This document shows, one piece after another, positions 55,546-63,784 of a DNA stretch of 63,784 nt. The stretch is from Deltaproteobacteria bacterium (GTDB lineage: Bacteria; Myxococcota_A; Polyangia; Haliangiales; JADYYK01). Within the stretch, counting starts at the first letter, position 1. Each line of letters begins with the position of its first letter. The stretch lies in the NCBI GenBank assembly GCA_020853705.1, contig JADYYK010000220.1, positions 1-63,784 of the forward strand. The letters run 5' to 3'. The notes under the pieces are model-generated. The model had not been told where the DNA came from, searched no databases, and worked only from the letters and a program-made list of their open reading frames with translations. Position numbers and translations under genes: made by a program.

Positions 55546-56766
55546 GCGCGCCCGCGCGCTGACCTTGCTCTCGACCGCCCACAAGAGCGGGATGACCAGC
55601 ACCGACAGCCCGATCGACACATAGGCCACGTTGGTCATGCCGCGCAGCGAGTGATCTTTCAGCTCGTGCAACAGCGGAGACGACATGATGGCCGCGATGG
55701 CTGACGCCATGTGCTGCACCGCGCTCTGCACCGACATGAAGCGCGCGCGCTCCGCCGGCGAGGGCACCTTGGAGACCAGCGTGTTGTAGGCGACGTTGCG
55801 GAACGACATCGCCAGCATGAAGCCGATGAAGACGCCGACCACCGGCACGCCCGGGATGATCACCGCGAAGCCGACATAGACCACCGGGATCAGCAGCAGC
55901 GAGCCGATGGCGCCGACCTTGAAGCTGCCATGTCGATCGACCAGCCAGCCGACCAGGCGCATGGCCCCGAAGCTGACCGCGCCGCCGGCCATGTACAGCA
56001 GGCCAATGTACTTGCGCGGATAGTGCAGGTTGAACTGCAGGTACGGCGAGATGCTGGGGATGACGACGAAGCCCGCCATCATCACGGTCGCGGTCAGGGC
56101 ATACGACCACCACACCATGCGATTTCCGAACAGCTCGCCGAAGCCGACGGGGTGCGCCTCCTTGGCGCGCGCCTCCAGGTGCAGCGTCAGCGGCGGCAGC
56201 ATCACGAAGGTCGCCGCGGTGATCAGCGCGCCGAGGCCCGCGACCACGATGAAGGGCGCCTGCCAGCTGAGCTGTCGCGCCAGCTCGAGCCCCATCGGCA
56301 CCCCGAGCACCGAGGCCACCGAGAAGGCGCCCATGACGGCTCCCATGGCGCGCCCCCGTCGCTGTGGCGGGATGACGTCGGCGATGATCGACAGCGCCAC
56401 CGAGGTCGCCGGGCCACCGAACACGCCGGCCACGATGCGCGCGGTCATCAGCGACGGCAGGTCGACCGCGAAGGCGCCGGCCAGGGTGCCCAGCGCCAGG
56501 CCAGCCATGGCCACCGCCAGCGCCTTGCGCCGGTCGAAGCGGTCGAGGAACAGCGCACAGATGATGCCCGACACCGCTGCGGCCGCGGTGTAGGCGCCGC
56601 CGATCATGGGCAGCTTGGCGTTGGAGATGCCGAGAGCGCGCCCGAAATCGGGCCCCATCGGCATCACCATCATGAAGTCCAGGATGTTGACGAACTGGAC
56701 CGCGCCAACCAGGAAGATGATGCGGCGCTCGGAGAAGCCCTTCAGCCCCGCGGGGGTTCCAGCCAT
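55465..56766 (-). CDS. MFS transporter
   Basis: 433 residues with about twelve membrane segments. The loop 2-3 motif DRFDRRKAL (variant of GxxxDRxGRR) and PPQRRGRAMGAVMGAFSVAS after the fourth or fifth helix fit the drug:H+ antiporter/AraJ-like group. The start ATG 56766 lies 32 bases after the ureohydrolase stop, so the two genes form an operon; a polyamine or guanidino-compound exporter is possible. A hydrophilic Ala/Gln tail reads into the 3' end of the PilB-type gene. Confidence 0.85.
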   Translation of the reverse strand: MAGTPAGLKGFSERRIIFLVGAVQFVNILDFMMVMPMGPDFGRALGISNAKLPMIGGAYTAAAAVSGIICALFLDRFDRRKALAVAMAGLALGTLAGAFAVDLPSLMTARIVAGVFGGPATSVALSIIADVIPPQRRGRAMGAVMGAFSVASVLGVPMGLELARQLSWQAPFIVVAGLGALITAATFVMLPPLTLHLEARAKEAHPVGFGELFGNRMVWWSYALTATVMMAGFVVIPSISPYLQFNLHYPRKYIGLLYMAGGAVSFGAMRLVGWLVDRHGSFKVGAIGSLLLIPVVYVGFAVIIPGVPVVGVFIGFMLAMSFRNVAYNTLVSKVPSPAERARFMSVQSAVQHMASAIAAIMSSPLLHELKDHSLRGMTNVAYVSIGLSVLVIPLLWAVESKVSARARSAQRAEEQLAAAVALRSQALGGQQGG

Positions 56767-56798
56767 TGCGCGGTTCGATGCAGCGCCGCCGGCCCCCG

Positions 56799-57860
56799 TC
56801 ACAGAGGGCGGGTCCGGACCGCCCACCCGATCAGCTTGTACAGCAGCCGTGCCCCCACGTTGGCGTCCCAGTCGTCCAGCGGCCGGCCGTCCTTGCCCAG
56901 CGGCCCGGGCGACACCTCGTTGAGGTCGAAGCCGACGATTCGCTTGTCCTGGCGGGCGACTTCCGCCAGCAGGTAGCAGGCCTGCGCGAAGCTCAGCCCA
57001 CCCGGCACCGGGGTCCCGGTGTGCGGGCAGCAGGCCGGGTCGAGGCCATCGATGTCGAACGAGACCCAGACCTCGCGCGGCAGGAGCTGGACGATCTGCT
57101 GGCACTGGTGCGCCCAGCTCTCACCCTCGAAGCGCTTGGCCTGCAGCTTGGCGTCGAAGAACGACACCACCCGACCCTTGGAGCCGGCGGCGTACTCCAG
57201 CTCGGCCTCGCCGACGTCGCGCAGCCCGACCTGGACCAGGCGCGCCACCCCGCTGACGCGCTCCATCACGTTGTACATGATCGACGCGTGCGAGAAGGTG
57301 AAGCCTTCGTAGGCGCGGCGCAGGTCGGCGTGGGCGTCGACGTGCAAGATCCCGAGGCCGGGATGGCGCCTGGCCATGGTCGCGATGGCGCCCAGCGGCA
57401 CCGAGTGATCGCCGCCCACGATGCCGACCAGCTTGCCATCCCCCGCGGCCAGGTGGCGCTCGGTGGTCTCGGCGACCCAGTCGTTGAGCGCGCCGCCCAG
57501 CTTGTTGACGCGGGCCAGGTCGTCCTTCAGCGCCGGCATGTCGTCGAGCTCGCCGCCGAGCTCGATGATGGGGCGGGCCAGCATGCGGCCCTCGCTGTTC
57601 CAGGCGTAGACCTCCAGCGGCTCGGGCAGCATGTGGATGCCGGCCCGCCACGGGGTGCCGGTCTCGACGTCGTGCAAATCGACCTGGCGGGACGCCGCGC
57701 GGATGGCCTCGGGGCCGTTGCTGGTGCCGGCGCGGTACGAGGTGGTGACGTCCCAGGGCACCGGGACCAGGATGACCCCGGCCTCCTCGGCGCTGTGCGG
57801 CAGCCCGAACACGCCGTCGCCCTGCGCGGCCGCGTCCGGGTCGAAGTCCTTCGTCGACAT
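56799..57860 (-). CDS. Agmatinase/arginase family ureohydrolase
   Basis: 353 residues. The binuclear manganese ligands are all present: GGDHSVPLG (~150), HVDAHADLRRAYEG (~174-180) and SFDIDGLDPACCP (~262-272). The loop TGTPVPGGLS is family-typical. The N-terminal 35 residues precede the usual core. It hydrolyses a guanidino compound such as agmatine, arginine or a derivative; which one cannot be read from sequence. First gene of the two-gene operon with the MFS transporter, divergent from the MoxR gene with a 33-base gap that must hold both promoters. Confidence 0.9.
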   Translation of the reverse strand: MSTKDFDPDAAAQGDGVFGLPHSAEEAGVILVPVPWDVTTSYRAGTSNGPEAIRAASRQVDLHDVETGTPWRAGIHMLPEPLEVYAWNSEGRMLARPIIELGGELDDMPALKDDLARVNKLGGALNDWVAETTERHLAAGDGKLVGIVGGDHSVPLGAIATMARRHPGLGILHVDAHADLRRAYEGFTFSHASIMYNVMERVSGVARLVQVGLRDVGEAELEYAAGSKGRVVSFFDAKLQAKRFEGESWAHQCQQIVQLLPREVWVSFDIDGLDPACCPHTGTPVPGGLSFAQACYLLAEVARQDKRIVGFDLNEVSPGPLGKDGRPLDDWDANVGARLLYKLIGWAVRTRPL

Positions 57861-57893
57861 GCCGCCGTAATACCACGTGGTAACCTCCCGGCA

Positions 57894-58715
<822 letters not shown>

Positions 58716-58736
58716 CGCGGTCGGCAAGGGCTGGCG

Positions 58737-59912
58737 ATGTTCATCGACTTCTTCTACGAGCTGCGGCGGCGCAAGGTCCCGGTCGCGACCCAGGACTGGA
58801 TGCTGCTGTGCCAGGCCCTGGAGCTCGGGCTGCACGACTCGTCGCTGGACGGCTTCTACCACCTGGCGCGCACCGTGTGCGTCAAGGACCTGGCCCACTA
58901 TGACGGCTTCGATGCCGCATTTCTGACCATCTTCAAGGGCATCGAGCTGCAGTCGATCCAGCTGGTGGAGGAGATGAAGGCCTGGCTGGGCGATCCCAAG
59001 CAGCTCGAGGGGTTGACCCCGGAGCAGCGCGCGCTCTTGAAGTCGCTGTCGCCGGAGGAGCTGATCCGGATGTACCGCGAGCGGCTGGCCGAGCAGAAGA
59101 AGCGCCACGAGGGCGGCAACCGCTGGATCGGCAGCGGCGGGACCTCGCCGTTCGGCACCGGCGGCTTCAACCCGACCGGCATGCGCGTGGGCGACGGCGG
59201 CGGCAAGTCGGCCATGGCGCTGGCGGCGGAGCGCCGCTTCGCCGACTACCGCAACGACGTGGTGCTGGACGTGCGCCGCATCGACGTGGCGCTGCGCCTG
59301 CTCAGGGATCTCGGCCGTGACGGCGCGCCCGAGGAGCTGGCGCTCGAGGACACCATCGATCGCACCGCCAAGAACGCCGGCGATCTCGAGGTCGTGATGC
59401 GGCCGCCGCGGCGCAACCGCGCCAAGGTGCTGCTGCTGATGGACGTCGGCGGCTCGATGGATCCGTACTCGCACCTGGTGGCGCGCCTGCTCACGGCGGC
59501 GTCGCGCGCGGGGCGCTTCGCGCGCTTCCGCGCCTTCTACTTCCACAACTGCGTCTACGACCAGGTCTTCACCGAGGCGCGCTTCCGCGACATGCTGCCG
59601 GTGGCGGACCTCCTGTCGGGCAGCGATCGCGACGAGCGCCTGATCATCGTGGGCGACGCGGCCATGCACCCGGCCGAGCTGCTGGAGCCGGGGGGCTCGC
59701 TGTGGTACGGCGCGCGCACCAGCGGCGAGACCGCGGGCATCGACTGGATGCGCATGATCGCGGAGCACTTCCGGCGCGCGGTGTGGCTGAACCCCGACGA
59801 CGAGCGGCGCTGGGCCGGCACGGTGCGCATCCTGGGCGGGCTGTTCCCGATGTACCCGCTGACCATCAGCGGCATCGAGCAGGCCGTGCGCAAGCTGACG
59901 CGCGGGACGTAG
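58737..59912 (+). CDS. VWA-domain (CoxE-like) protein, MoxR partner
   Basis: 391 residues. N-terminal helical part (FFYELRRRKVPVATQDWMLL) and a Gly-rich linker (~135-155), then a VWA fold starting KVLLLMDVGGSMDPYSH (~225-240) with the MIDAS DxGxS. Later MIDAS elements are less clear. The layout matches CoxE/DUF58-like partners of MoxR ATPases. Together with MoxR it may insert metal or activate an enzyme; the client is not identifiable, though the ureohydrolase next door needs two Mn ions. Confidence 0.85.
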   Translation: MFIDFFYELRRRKVPVATQDWMLLCQALELGLHDSSLDGFYHLARTVCVKDLAHYDGFDAAFLTIFKGIELQSIQLVEEMKAWLGDPKQLEGLTPEQRALLKSLSPEELIRMYRERLAEQKKRHEGGNRWIGSGGTSPFGTGGFNPTGMRVGDGGGKSAMALAAERRFADYRNDVVLDVRRIDVALRLLRDLGRDGAPEELALEDTIDRTAKNAGDLEVVMRPPRRNRAKVLLLMDVGGSMDPYSHLVARLLTAASRAGRFARFRAFYFHNCVYDQVFTEARFRDMLPVADLLSGSDRDERLIIVGDAAMHPAELLEPGGSLWYGARTSGETAGIDWMRMIAEHFRRAVWLNPDDERRWAGTVRILGGLFPMYPLTISGIEQAVRKLTRGT

Positions 59913-59987
59913 GCCCGCTCGTCAGCTTGGCCGTCTCCATCGGTCGGAATTTGCGAATCGATCGCTGACAGGGCGAAGGATCCGGAC

Positions 59988-60016
59988 AGATCTCGGCCCC
60001 GGCGGGGCCGAGATCT
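59988..60016. promoter_or_regulatory. Perfect 13-bp inverted repeat
   Basis: AGATCTCGGCCCC and GGGGCCGAGATCT flank a three-base loop (ggc). No T-run follows on either strand, so it is not a standard terminator. It ends 15 bases before the SPFH gene start, where no Shine-Dalgarno sequence is visible, so it could gate translation or bind a regulator. Confidence 0.6.
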
Positions 60017-60031
60017 GCTACAGCCTCCCCC

Positions 60032-60910
60032 ATGGCTGAAAATGGTTCGATCAAGGTGGTGACAGGGGGCGGCGGGCTGCGTCCGCACTGGGGCGCCATG
60101 GGCGCCATCGTGCTGGGGCTGGCGCTGGTGGTCGGCATCGGCATCGCGCGCGTGGGCTGCGTCAATCGCCACACGCCCGCGGGCCACGAGGGCTACCTGC
60201 GCTCCAACCCGATCGCGGGCGCGGGCTCCTACGTGGGCTACCAGCGTGGCCCGACGTCGACCGGCCTGGTGTGGCGGCAGGAGGTCGTCAACATCGACAT
60301 GCGGCCGCGCACCTACTCGGAGGAGATGTCGATCATCACCGCCGAGCGGCTGCCGCTGACGTTCCGCGCCCACTCTCGCATCCAGCTGCGCAAGGGCTCG
60401 GTGCGCCAGGTGGTCGAGAGGTTCGGCGGCGAGAACTGGTACCTGGCCAACGTGCGTGACCAGTACCGCTCCGAGGTGCGCGGCAAGGTGCAGGCGCTCG
60501 ACGCCTTCGCCGTCAAGAGCCAGTCGGAGCAGATCGGCGACGCCGTGCTGGCCGACATGAAGAAGCGCTATGAGCAGACGCCCATCGAGTTCCTCAGCGT
60601 CGACATCGGCGACGTGCAGTATCCCGAGGTCGTCGTCAACTCGGTCATTCGCAAGTTCGTCACCAACGAGGACAACGAGCGCAAGGACATCGAGCTGCGC
60701 ATCGCGCAGCGCGAGATCGACATCGGCATCGCCGAGGCCGAGGGCGTCGCCGACGCGCAGCGCATCATCCGGACCACGCTGGATCCGATGTTCCTGCAGT
60801 ACGAGGCGCTGGGCGCCATCGAGCAGCTCGGCGCGTCACCCAATACGACCTTCATCATCGGCCCGATGGGCAGGAACGGCGCGCCCATCCTCATGAACGT
60901 GGACAAGTGA
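60032..60910 (+). CDS. SPFH/Band 7 (prohibitin-like) membrane protein 1
   Basis: 292 residues. One N-terminal membrane segment (MGAIVLGLALVVGIGIARV, ~27-45) is followed by CVNRHTPAGHEGYL. The SPFH domain (~50-230) contains WRQEVVNIDMRPRTY, then FRAHSRIQLRKGSV and FLSVDIGDVQYPEVV. A helical region IELRIAQREIDIGIAEAEGVADAQRII ends the domain. Prohibitin-like proteins make oligomeric rings on membranes and organise lipids or proteases. It is a tandem paralogue of the next gene, nine bases apart. Confidence 0.85.
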   Translation: MAENGSIKVVTGGGGLRPHWGAMGAIVLGLALVVGIGIARVGCVNRHTPAGHEGYLRSNPIAGAGSYVGYQRGPTSTGLVWRQEVVNIDMRPRTYSEEMSIITAERLPLTFRAHSRIQLRKGSVRQVVERFGGENWYLANVRDQYRSEVRGKVQALDAFAVKSQSEQIGDAVLADMKKRYEQTPIEFLSVDIGDVQYPEVVVNSVIRKFVTNEDNERKDIELRIAQREIDIGIAEAEGVADAQRIIRTTLDPMFLQYEALGAIEQLGASPNTTFIIGPMGRNGAPILMNVDK

Positions 60911-60918
60911 GGTCGACC

Positions 60919-61926
60919 ATGAGGACCCAGACCAAGATGACGGTGAAGACGACCCTGCTGGCGCTGATCGTGGCGCTGGGCGCGCTGACCGGCGCTGGCT
61001 GCACCAACCCCGAGACGCCGGCCGGCTTCGAGGGCTACGTGTTTCACAAGCCGCTGCTGCTGGGCAAGATGGAGTACCGCAAGACCATCAAGGGGCCCGG
61101 CTCGACCGGGGTGTCGTGGCGCCTGTACGTGCAGAACATCGACATGCGGGCACAGAGCTACAGCGAGGACTTCGAGCTCCTGACCCAGGACAACCTGAGC
61201 GTGAAGTTCCAGGTGTCGACGCGCGCCCAGCTGCGCCCGGGCTCGGTGCGCCCGGTGGTCGAGGACTGGGGTGGCACCGACTGGTACGCCTGGAACGTCA
61301 AGGAGCCGGTGCGCAGCATCATCCGGCGCGAGGTCATGGAGGTCTCGGCCATCGACATCCAGCTCAAGACCGACGTGGTCAGGCAGCGCATGTTCGACAA
61401 GATGGTGGCGCGCTACGAGGGTACGCCCGTCCAGATCCTGTCGGTCGACATCGGCAGCATCGAGTTTCCCAAGGAGGTCTCGGACGCCATCCAGGCCAAG
61501 ATCGCCAAGCAGCAAGAGCTCGAGCGCCAGGAGTACGTCCTGGCCAAGACCCACAAGGAGGCCGCCATCCGCGTCCTCGAGGCGCTCAAGGTCGCCAAGC
61601 AGCAGCGCATCATCTCGAGCACCCTCGATCCGCTGTATGTGCAGCGCCGCGCCGTGGAGGTCTACCGCCACCTGGCATCGTCGCCCAACAAGAGCTACCT
61701 CATGCTGCCCACCGCCGAGGACGGCACCGCGATGCCCCTGGTGCACTCGACCGGCAGCCGCAAGGTCCTCACCACCGCCGACGAGAAGCTCCTCGAAGAC
61801 ATGGAGAAGCGCTACATGAAGGTGGCCTCGGCGACCGCCCCCGAGCCCTCCGCCGCCCCAGCCCCGCCCGCCACCCCGGCCCCGGCCCCGCCCGCCACCC
61901 CGGCCCCGGCCCCGCCGACGCCGTAA
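60919..61926 (+). CDS. SPFH/Band 7 lipoprotein 2
   Basis: 335 residues. The signal peptide ends in a lipobox-like GAGC followed by TNPETPAGFEGYV, aligning with the CVNRHTPAGHEGYL of the upstream gene. The SPFH domain has WRLYVQNIDMRAQSY and ILSVDIGSIEFPKEV; the C-terminal helices contain KIAKQQELERQEYVLAKTHK. The tail (~305-335) is a Pro-Ala-Thr repeat. Where the first copy has a transmembrane anchor this one appears lipidated, so the pair may form a mixed ring or face opposite sides of the membrane. Start ATG 60919 follows GAGG; GTG 60907 is also in frame. Confidence 0.85.
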   Translation: MRTQTKMTVKTTLLALIVALGALTGAGCTNPETPAGFEGYVFHKPLLLGKMEYRKTIKGPGSTGVSWRLYVQNIDMRAQSYSEDFELLTQDNLSVKFQVSTRAQLRPGSVRPVVEDWGGTDWYAWNVKEPVRSIIRREVMEVSAIDIQLKTDVVRQRMFDKMVARYEGTPVQILSVDIGSIEFPKEVSDAIQAKIAKQQELERQEYVLAKTHKEAAIRVLEALKVAKQQRIISSTLDPLYVQRRAVEVYRHLASSPNKSYLMLPTAEDGTAMPLVHSTGSRKVLTTADEKLLEDMEKRYMKVASATAPEPSAAPAPPATPAPAPPATPAPAPPTP

Positions 61927-61927
61927 C

Positions 61928-62168
61928 CGCGCACCTCCTCGACCACCGCGCACTTCCTCGCCCACCGCGCACTTCCTCGCCCACCGCGCACCTCCTCGAT
62001 CCACCGCGCACTCCCTCGACCACCGCGTACCTCCTCGACCACCGCGCACCTCCTCGACCACCGCGCACCTCCTCGACCACCGCGCACCTCCTCGACCACC
62101 GCGCACCCCCTCGACCACCGCGCACCTCCTCGACCACCGCGCACCTCCCTCGACCACCGCGCACCTCC
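61928..62168. repeat. 19-bp minisatellite
   Basis: About 12-13 head-to-tail copies of GCGCACCTCCTCGACCACC with few substitutions begin directly after the SPFH lipoprotein stop. Most copies are exactly 19 bases; one or two have a single-base indel. No start codon or ribosome site indicates that it is translated. Confidence 0.9.
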
Positions 62169-62179
62169 TGCTTCCGGTT

Positions 62180-62370
62180 GTCAGCCCAATTCAAGTCGGA
62201 CTCGTGTGGCGCGGCCGCGACGGCACCGCCGTGGCGGGCAGCTGGGTCCTCGACCGCAGCGCGCCTCGCCTGGCCCAGCCGTGCCCCTGGCTCCTCGCCG
62301 TCGGCTGGCGGCGCGCCGGCCTGATCGAGGTCGACCACGTCCCTGGCAGCCGAACTTGAATTGGGCCGAC
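62180..62370 (+). mobile_element. Internally deleted RAYT-type element (MITE-like)
   Basis: 191 bases bounded on the left by GTCAGCCCAATTCAAG (62180-62195) and on the right by the inverted motif CTTGAATTGGGCCGAC (62355-62370). The interior keeps only the last 52 codons of a RAYT transposase. It looks like a deletion derivative of the full unit at 62695-63504. Confidence 0.7.
62204..62359 (+). pseudogene. 3' remnant of a RAYT transposase gene
   Basis: Encodes WRGRDGTAVAGSWVLDRS and onward to a VPGSRT end, almost identical to the C-terminus of the intact transposase at 62735-63493. The N-terminal catalytic part is missing. Confidence 0.85.
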
Positions 62371-62520
62371 ATTCGTCGCGCGCCGGGGCAGTCCGGGCAA
62401 TCCCGCGCACCCGGGGAGTCCGCGAGTGTTCGGCGAGCGCTCGCCGTGGATGCCGGGCCACCGTGAGATCGACCGATTCCTCGACAGGGCCGAGTCTCGG
62501 AGCGCACGAGCACGAGCACG
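62207..62520 (+). repeat. Direct repeat, copy 1 (RAYT 3' end plus flank)
   Basis: Matches 63341-63660 over about 315 bases with small differences. The match includes the transposase 3' end, the right end motif and about 150 bases of flanking non-coding DNA, ending in a short GAGCAC run. Confidence 0.85.
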
Positions 62521-62579
62521 ACATCGCAGCCTCCCCCGTCCGCCCGTCCCGCAGGCCTCCACCACCTGCCGCCAGGAAT

Positions 62580-62595
62580 GTCAGCCCAATTCAAG
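62580..62595 (+). repeat. Solo RAYT end motif
   Basis: GTCAGCCCAATTCAAG identical to the left end of the deleted element, with no matching right end nearby. It is preceded by GCCTCCACCACCTGC, repeated near 62638 ahead of the next motif at 62695. Confidence 0.7.
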
Positions 62596-62694
62596 CGGGC
62601 TCGCGTCATCGCAGCCCCGTCCGCTCGGCACCCGAGCGCCTCCACCACCTGCACCTGCCGCTGGATTCGATGTCAGACCGTCGCGCTACGGTTT

Positions 62695-63504
62695 GTCTGC
62701 CCAATTCAACCGGGGCGGAGAGGCGGCGACGACGATGCGGAGGACAGGGCCTGGGACCAGGAGCGAGAGAACCGATTGGCGCCGCAAGCAGCGGCAGCCC
62801 AAGCAGCTGGGCTTCGAGTTCCGCACCCACGGGGGGGCACGGCAAGGCGCCGGGCGCCCGAGGACGACGACCCGCCCGCGGGTCGAGCATCGCCGCCGCG
62901 CGCGCGTCCTGGGTCGCGAACCGCAGCACGTGACGCTGCGCCTGCGACGCGAGGTCGGCTTCCTGCGCAGCGAGCGCGCTCGCCGCGCCGTCTACCGGTC
63001 ACTGGCGCGCGGCTGCGATCGGTTCCAGACCCGCTGCATCTACTTCTCGGTGCAGGGCGACCACGTCCACTTGCTCGTGGAGGCCAAGGACCAGCGCGCG
63101 CTCGCGCGGGCCATCAAGGGCCTGTCCGTGCGCATCGCCCGGGCTCTCAACAAGGTCATTGGCCGTCGCGGCGCAGCCTTCGCAGACCGCTACCACACGC
63201 GCGCGCTCGGGTCGCCTCGGGAGGTGCGCAACGCGCTGGCCTACGTCCTGTGCAACCGGCGCCATCACGCCGCCCACGACGGCCGCCGCCTCGGGCGCTG
63301 GTGGATCGATCCGTGCTCGTCGGGCTGGTACTTCGCCGGCTGGCGCGGCCGCGACGGCGCCGCCGTGGCGGGCAGCTGGGTCCTCGACCGCAGCGCGCCT
63401 CGCCTGGCCCAGCCGTGCACCTGGCTCCTCACCGTCGGCTGGCGGCGCGCGGGCCTGATCGAAGTCGACCACGTCCCCGGCAGCCGAACTTGAATTGGGC
63501 CGAC
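62695..63504 (+). mobile_element. RAYT unit with inverted end motifs
   Basis: Left motif GTCTGCCCAATTCAAC (62695-62710) and right motif CTTGAATTGGGCCGAC (63489-63504) are inverted copies enclosing one transposase gene. The stop codon TGA is part of the right motif. RAYTs usually act on separate REP palindromes; here the end motif itself brackets the gene. Confidence 0.65.
62735..63493 (+). CDS. REP-associated tyrosine transposase (RAYT, Y1_Tnp family)
   Basis: 252 residues. Core pattern: QHVTLRLRREVGFLRS, then the HUH motif in VQGDHVHLLVEA (~115-120). It continues with ARAIKGLSVRIARALNKV and FADRYHTRALGSPREVRNALAYVLCN, with the candidate nucleophile Tyr near 170. The N-terminus (RKQRQPKQLGFEFRTHGGARQGAGRP) is the usual basic, Gly/Arg-rich leader of RAYT proteins. 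The C-terminal 50 residues after the Tyr region are also present in a truncated copy upstream. ATG 62735 chosen; longer starts run into non-coding repeats. Probably active or recently active. Confidence 0.85.
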   Translation: MRRTGPGTRSERTDWRRKQRQPKQLGFEFRTHGGARQGAGRPRTTTRPRVEHRRRARVLGREPQHVTLRLRREVGFLRSERARRAVYRSLARGCDRFQTRCIYFSVQGDHVHLLVEAKDQRALARAIKGLSVRIARALNKVIGRRGAAFADRYHTRALGSPREVRNALAYVLCNRRHHAAHDGRRLGRWWIDPCSSGWYFAGWRGRDGAAVAGSWVLDRSAPRLAQPCTWLLTVGWRRAGLIEVDHVPGSRT

Positions 63505-63660
63505 ATCCGTCGCGAGCGGGGGCAGTCCGGGCAGTCCCTGGGCACCCGGGGAGTCCGCGAGTGTTCGGCGGCGGTCGCCGTGGATGCCGGGCCACCGTGG
63601 AGTCGACCGAGTCCCCGATAGGGCCGAGTCTCGGAGCGCACGAGCCCGAGCACGAGCACG
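63341..63660 (+). repeat. Direct repeat, copy 2 (RAYT 3' end plus flank)
   Basis: Second copy of the 62207-62520 segment, including the end of the intact RAYT gene and about 150 bases beyond its right motif. The copy ends in the expanded hexanucleotide tract. Confidence 0.85.
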
Positions 63661-63784
63661 AGCACGAGCACGAGCCCGAGCACGAGCCCGAGCCCGAGCC
63701 CGCGCCCGAGCCCGAGCCCGAGCCCGCGCCCGAGCCCGAGCCCCCGCCCGAGCCCGAGCACGCGCCCGCGCCCGAGCCCGCGCC
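63641..63784. repeat. GAGCCC/GAGCAC hexanucleotide tract (runs off the window)
   Basis: About 24 imperfect copies of GAGCAC, GAGCCC and GCGCCC to the last base of the window. The upstream copy of the same flank has only two or three such units, so the tract has expanded here. No coding evidence. Confidence 0.85.

Noticed and set aside
59988..60016. Rho-independent terminator for the MoxR/VWA operon
   Set aside because: The hairpin is strong but has no T-run on either side and lies only 15 bases before the next ATG; reported as a regulatory dyad instead.
61928..62168. CRISPR array
   Set aside because: Units are contiguous 19-mers with no spacers and no cas genes; it is a minisatellite.
61927..62170. 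Minus-strand frames through the 19-bp repeat encoding repeated ARWSRRCAV units
   Set aside because: No ribosome site or start in a sensible place; the peptide repeat is a by-product of the DNA repeat.

Overview
The window is a GC-rich stretch (roughly 70%) with dense, translationally coupled genes. Many exported lipoproteins carry an Asp/Ala-rich tether after the lipobox cysteine, and a Gram-negative Mla/MCE lipid transporter is present. Together these point to a Myxococcota (former deltaproteobacterial) chromosome, possibly near Kofleriaceae/Haliangiales. This is inference from gene content and style; no 16S or database search was possible.

Layout. (1) 1-15 kb is accessory and metabolic: an EEP-fold lipoprotein, a DEDDh exonuclease, a flavin monooxygenase, and a three-gene minus-strand operon (8415 to 3336). 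That operon encodes an exported CBM21 lipoprotein, a PHP-family phosphoesterase and a protein fusing a complete GH13 amylase-type enzyme to a radical-SAM domain. It is followed by an O-methyltransferase, a DUF4157-like zinc protease, an LRV-repeat protein, a PAS histidine kinase and a limonene-epoxide-hydrolase-like protein. (2) 15-21.7 kb has tRNA-Thr(CGU), secreted hypotheticals, thiSGE and a Crp/Fnr regulator. (3) 21.8-26.3 kb is one coupled operon: alr, MlaE-like permease, MlaF-like ATPase and an MCE protein with a long C-terminal extension. (4) 26.7-42.2 kb is a 15.5-kb tandem array of four giant paralogous lipoproteins. Each has a conserved N-terminal domain, five ASH/choice-of-anchor-D-like repeats and a variable set of cysteine-paired beta repeats. 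Upstream lies a possible sigma-54 promoter with a dyad. (5) 42.3-49 kb is the core lipid operon yceD-rpmF-plsX-fabH-fabD-fabG-acpP-fabF-rpiB behind a good sigma-70 promoter. (6) 49-55.5 kb holds two related lamin-tail-like lipoproteins and two coupled PilT/PilB-type ATPases. (7) 55.5-62 kb has MFS plus ureohydrolase genes, divergent from a MoxR/VWA pair, then two tandem SPFH proteins. (8) 62-63.8 kb is repeat-rich: a 19-bp minisatellite, a RAYT-type transposase unit with inverted end motifs, an internally deleted copy of it, a duplicated flank and a hexanucleotide tract running off the end.

Most worth following up are the GH13-radical SAM operon, the four-gene ASH lipoprotein array with its internal 234-bp repeats and candidate sigma-54 control, and the RAYT element with its miniature derivative. 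All domain calls come from reading motifs by eye; start codons are chosen from ribosome binding sites, overlaps and signal peptides.
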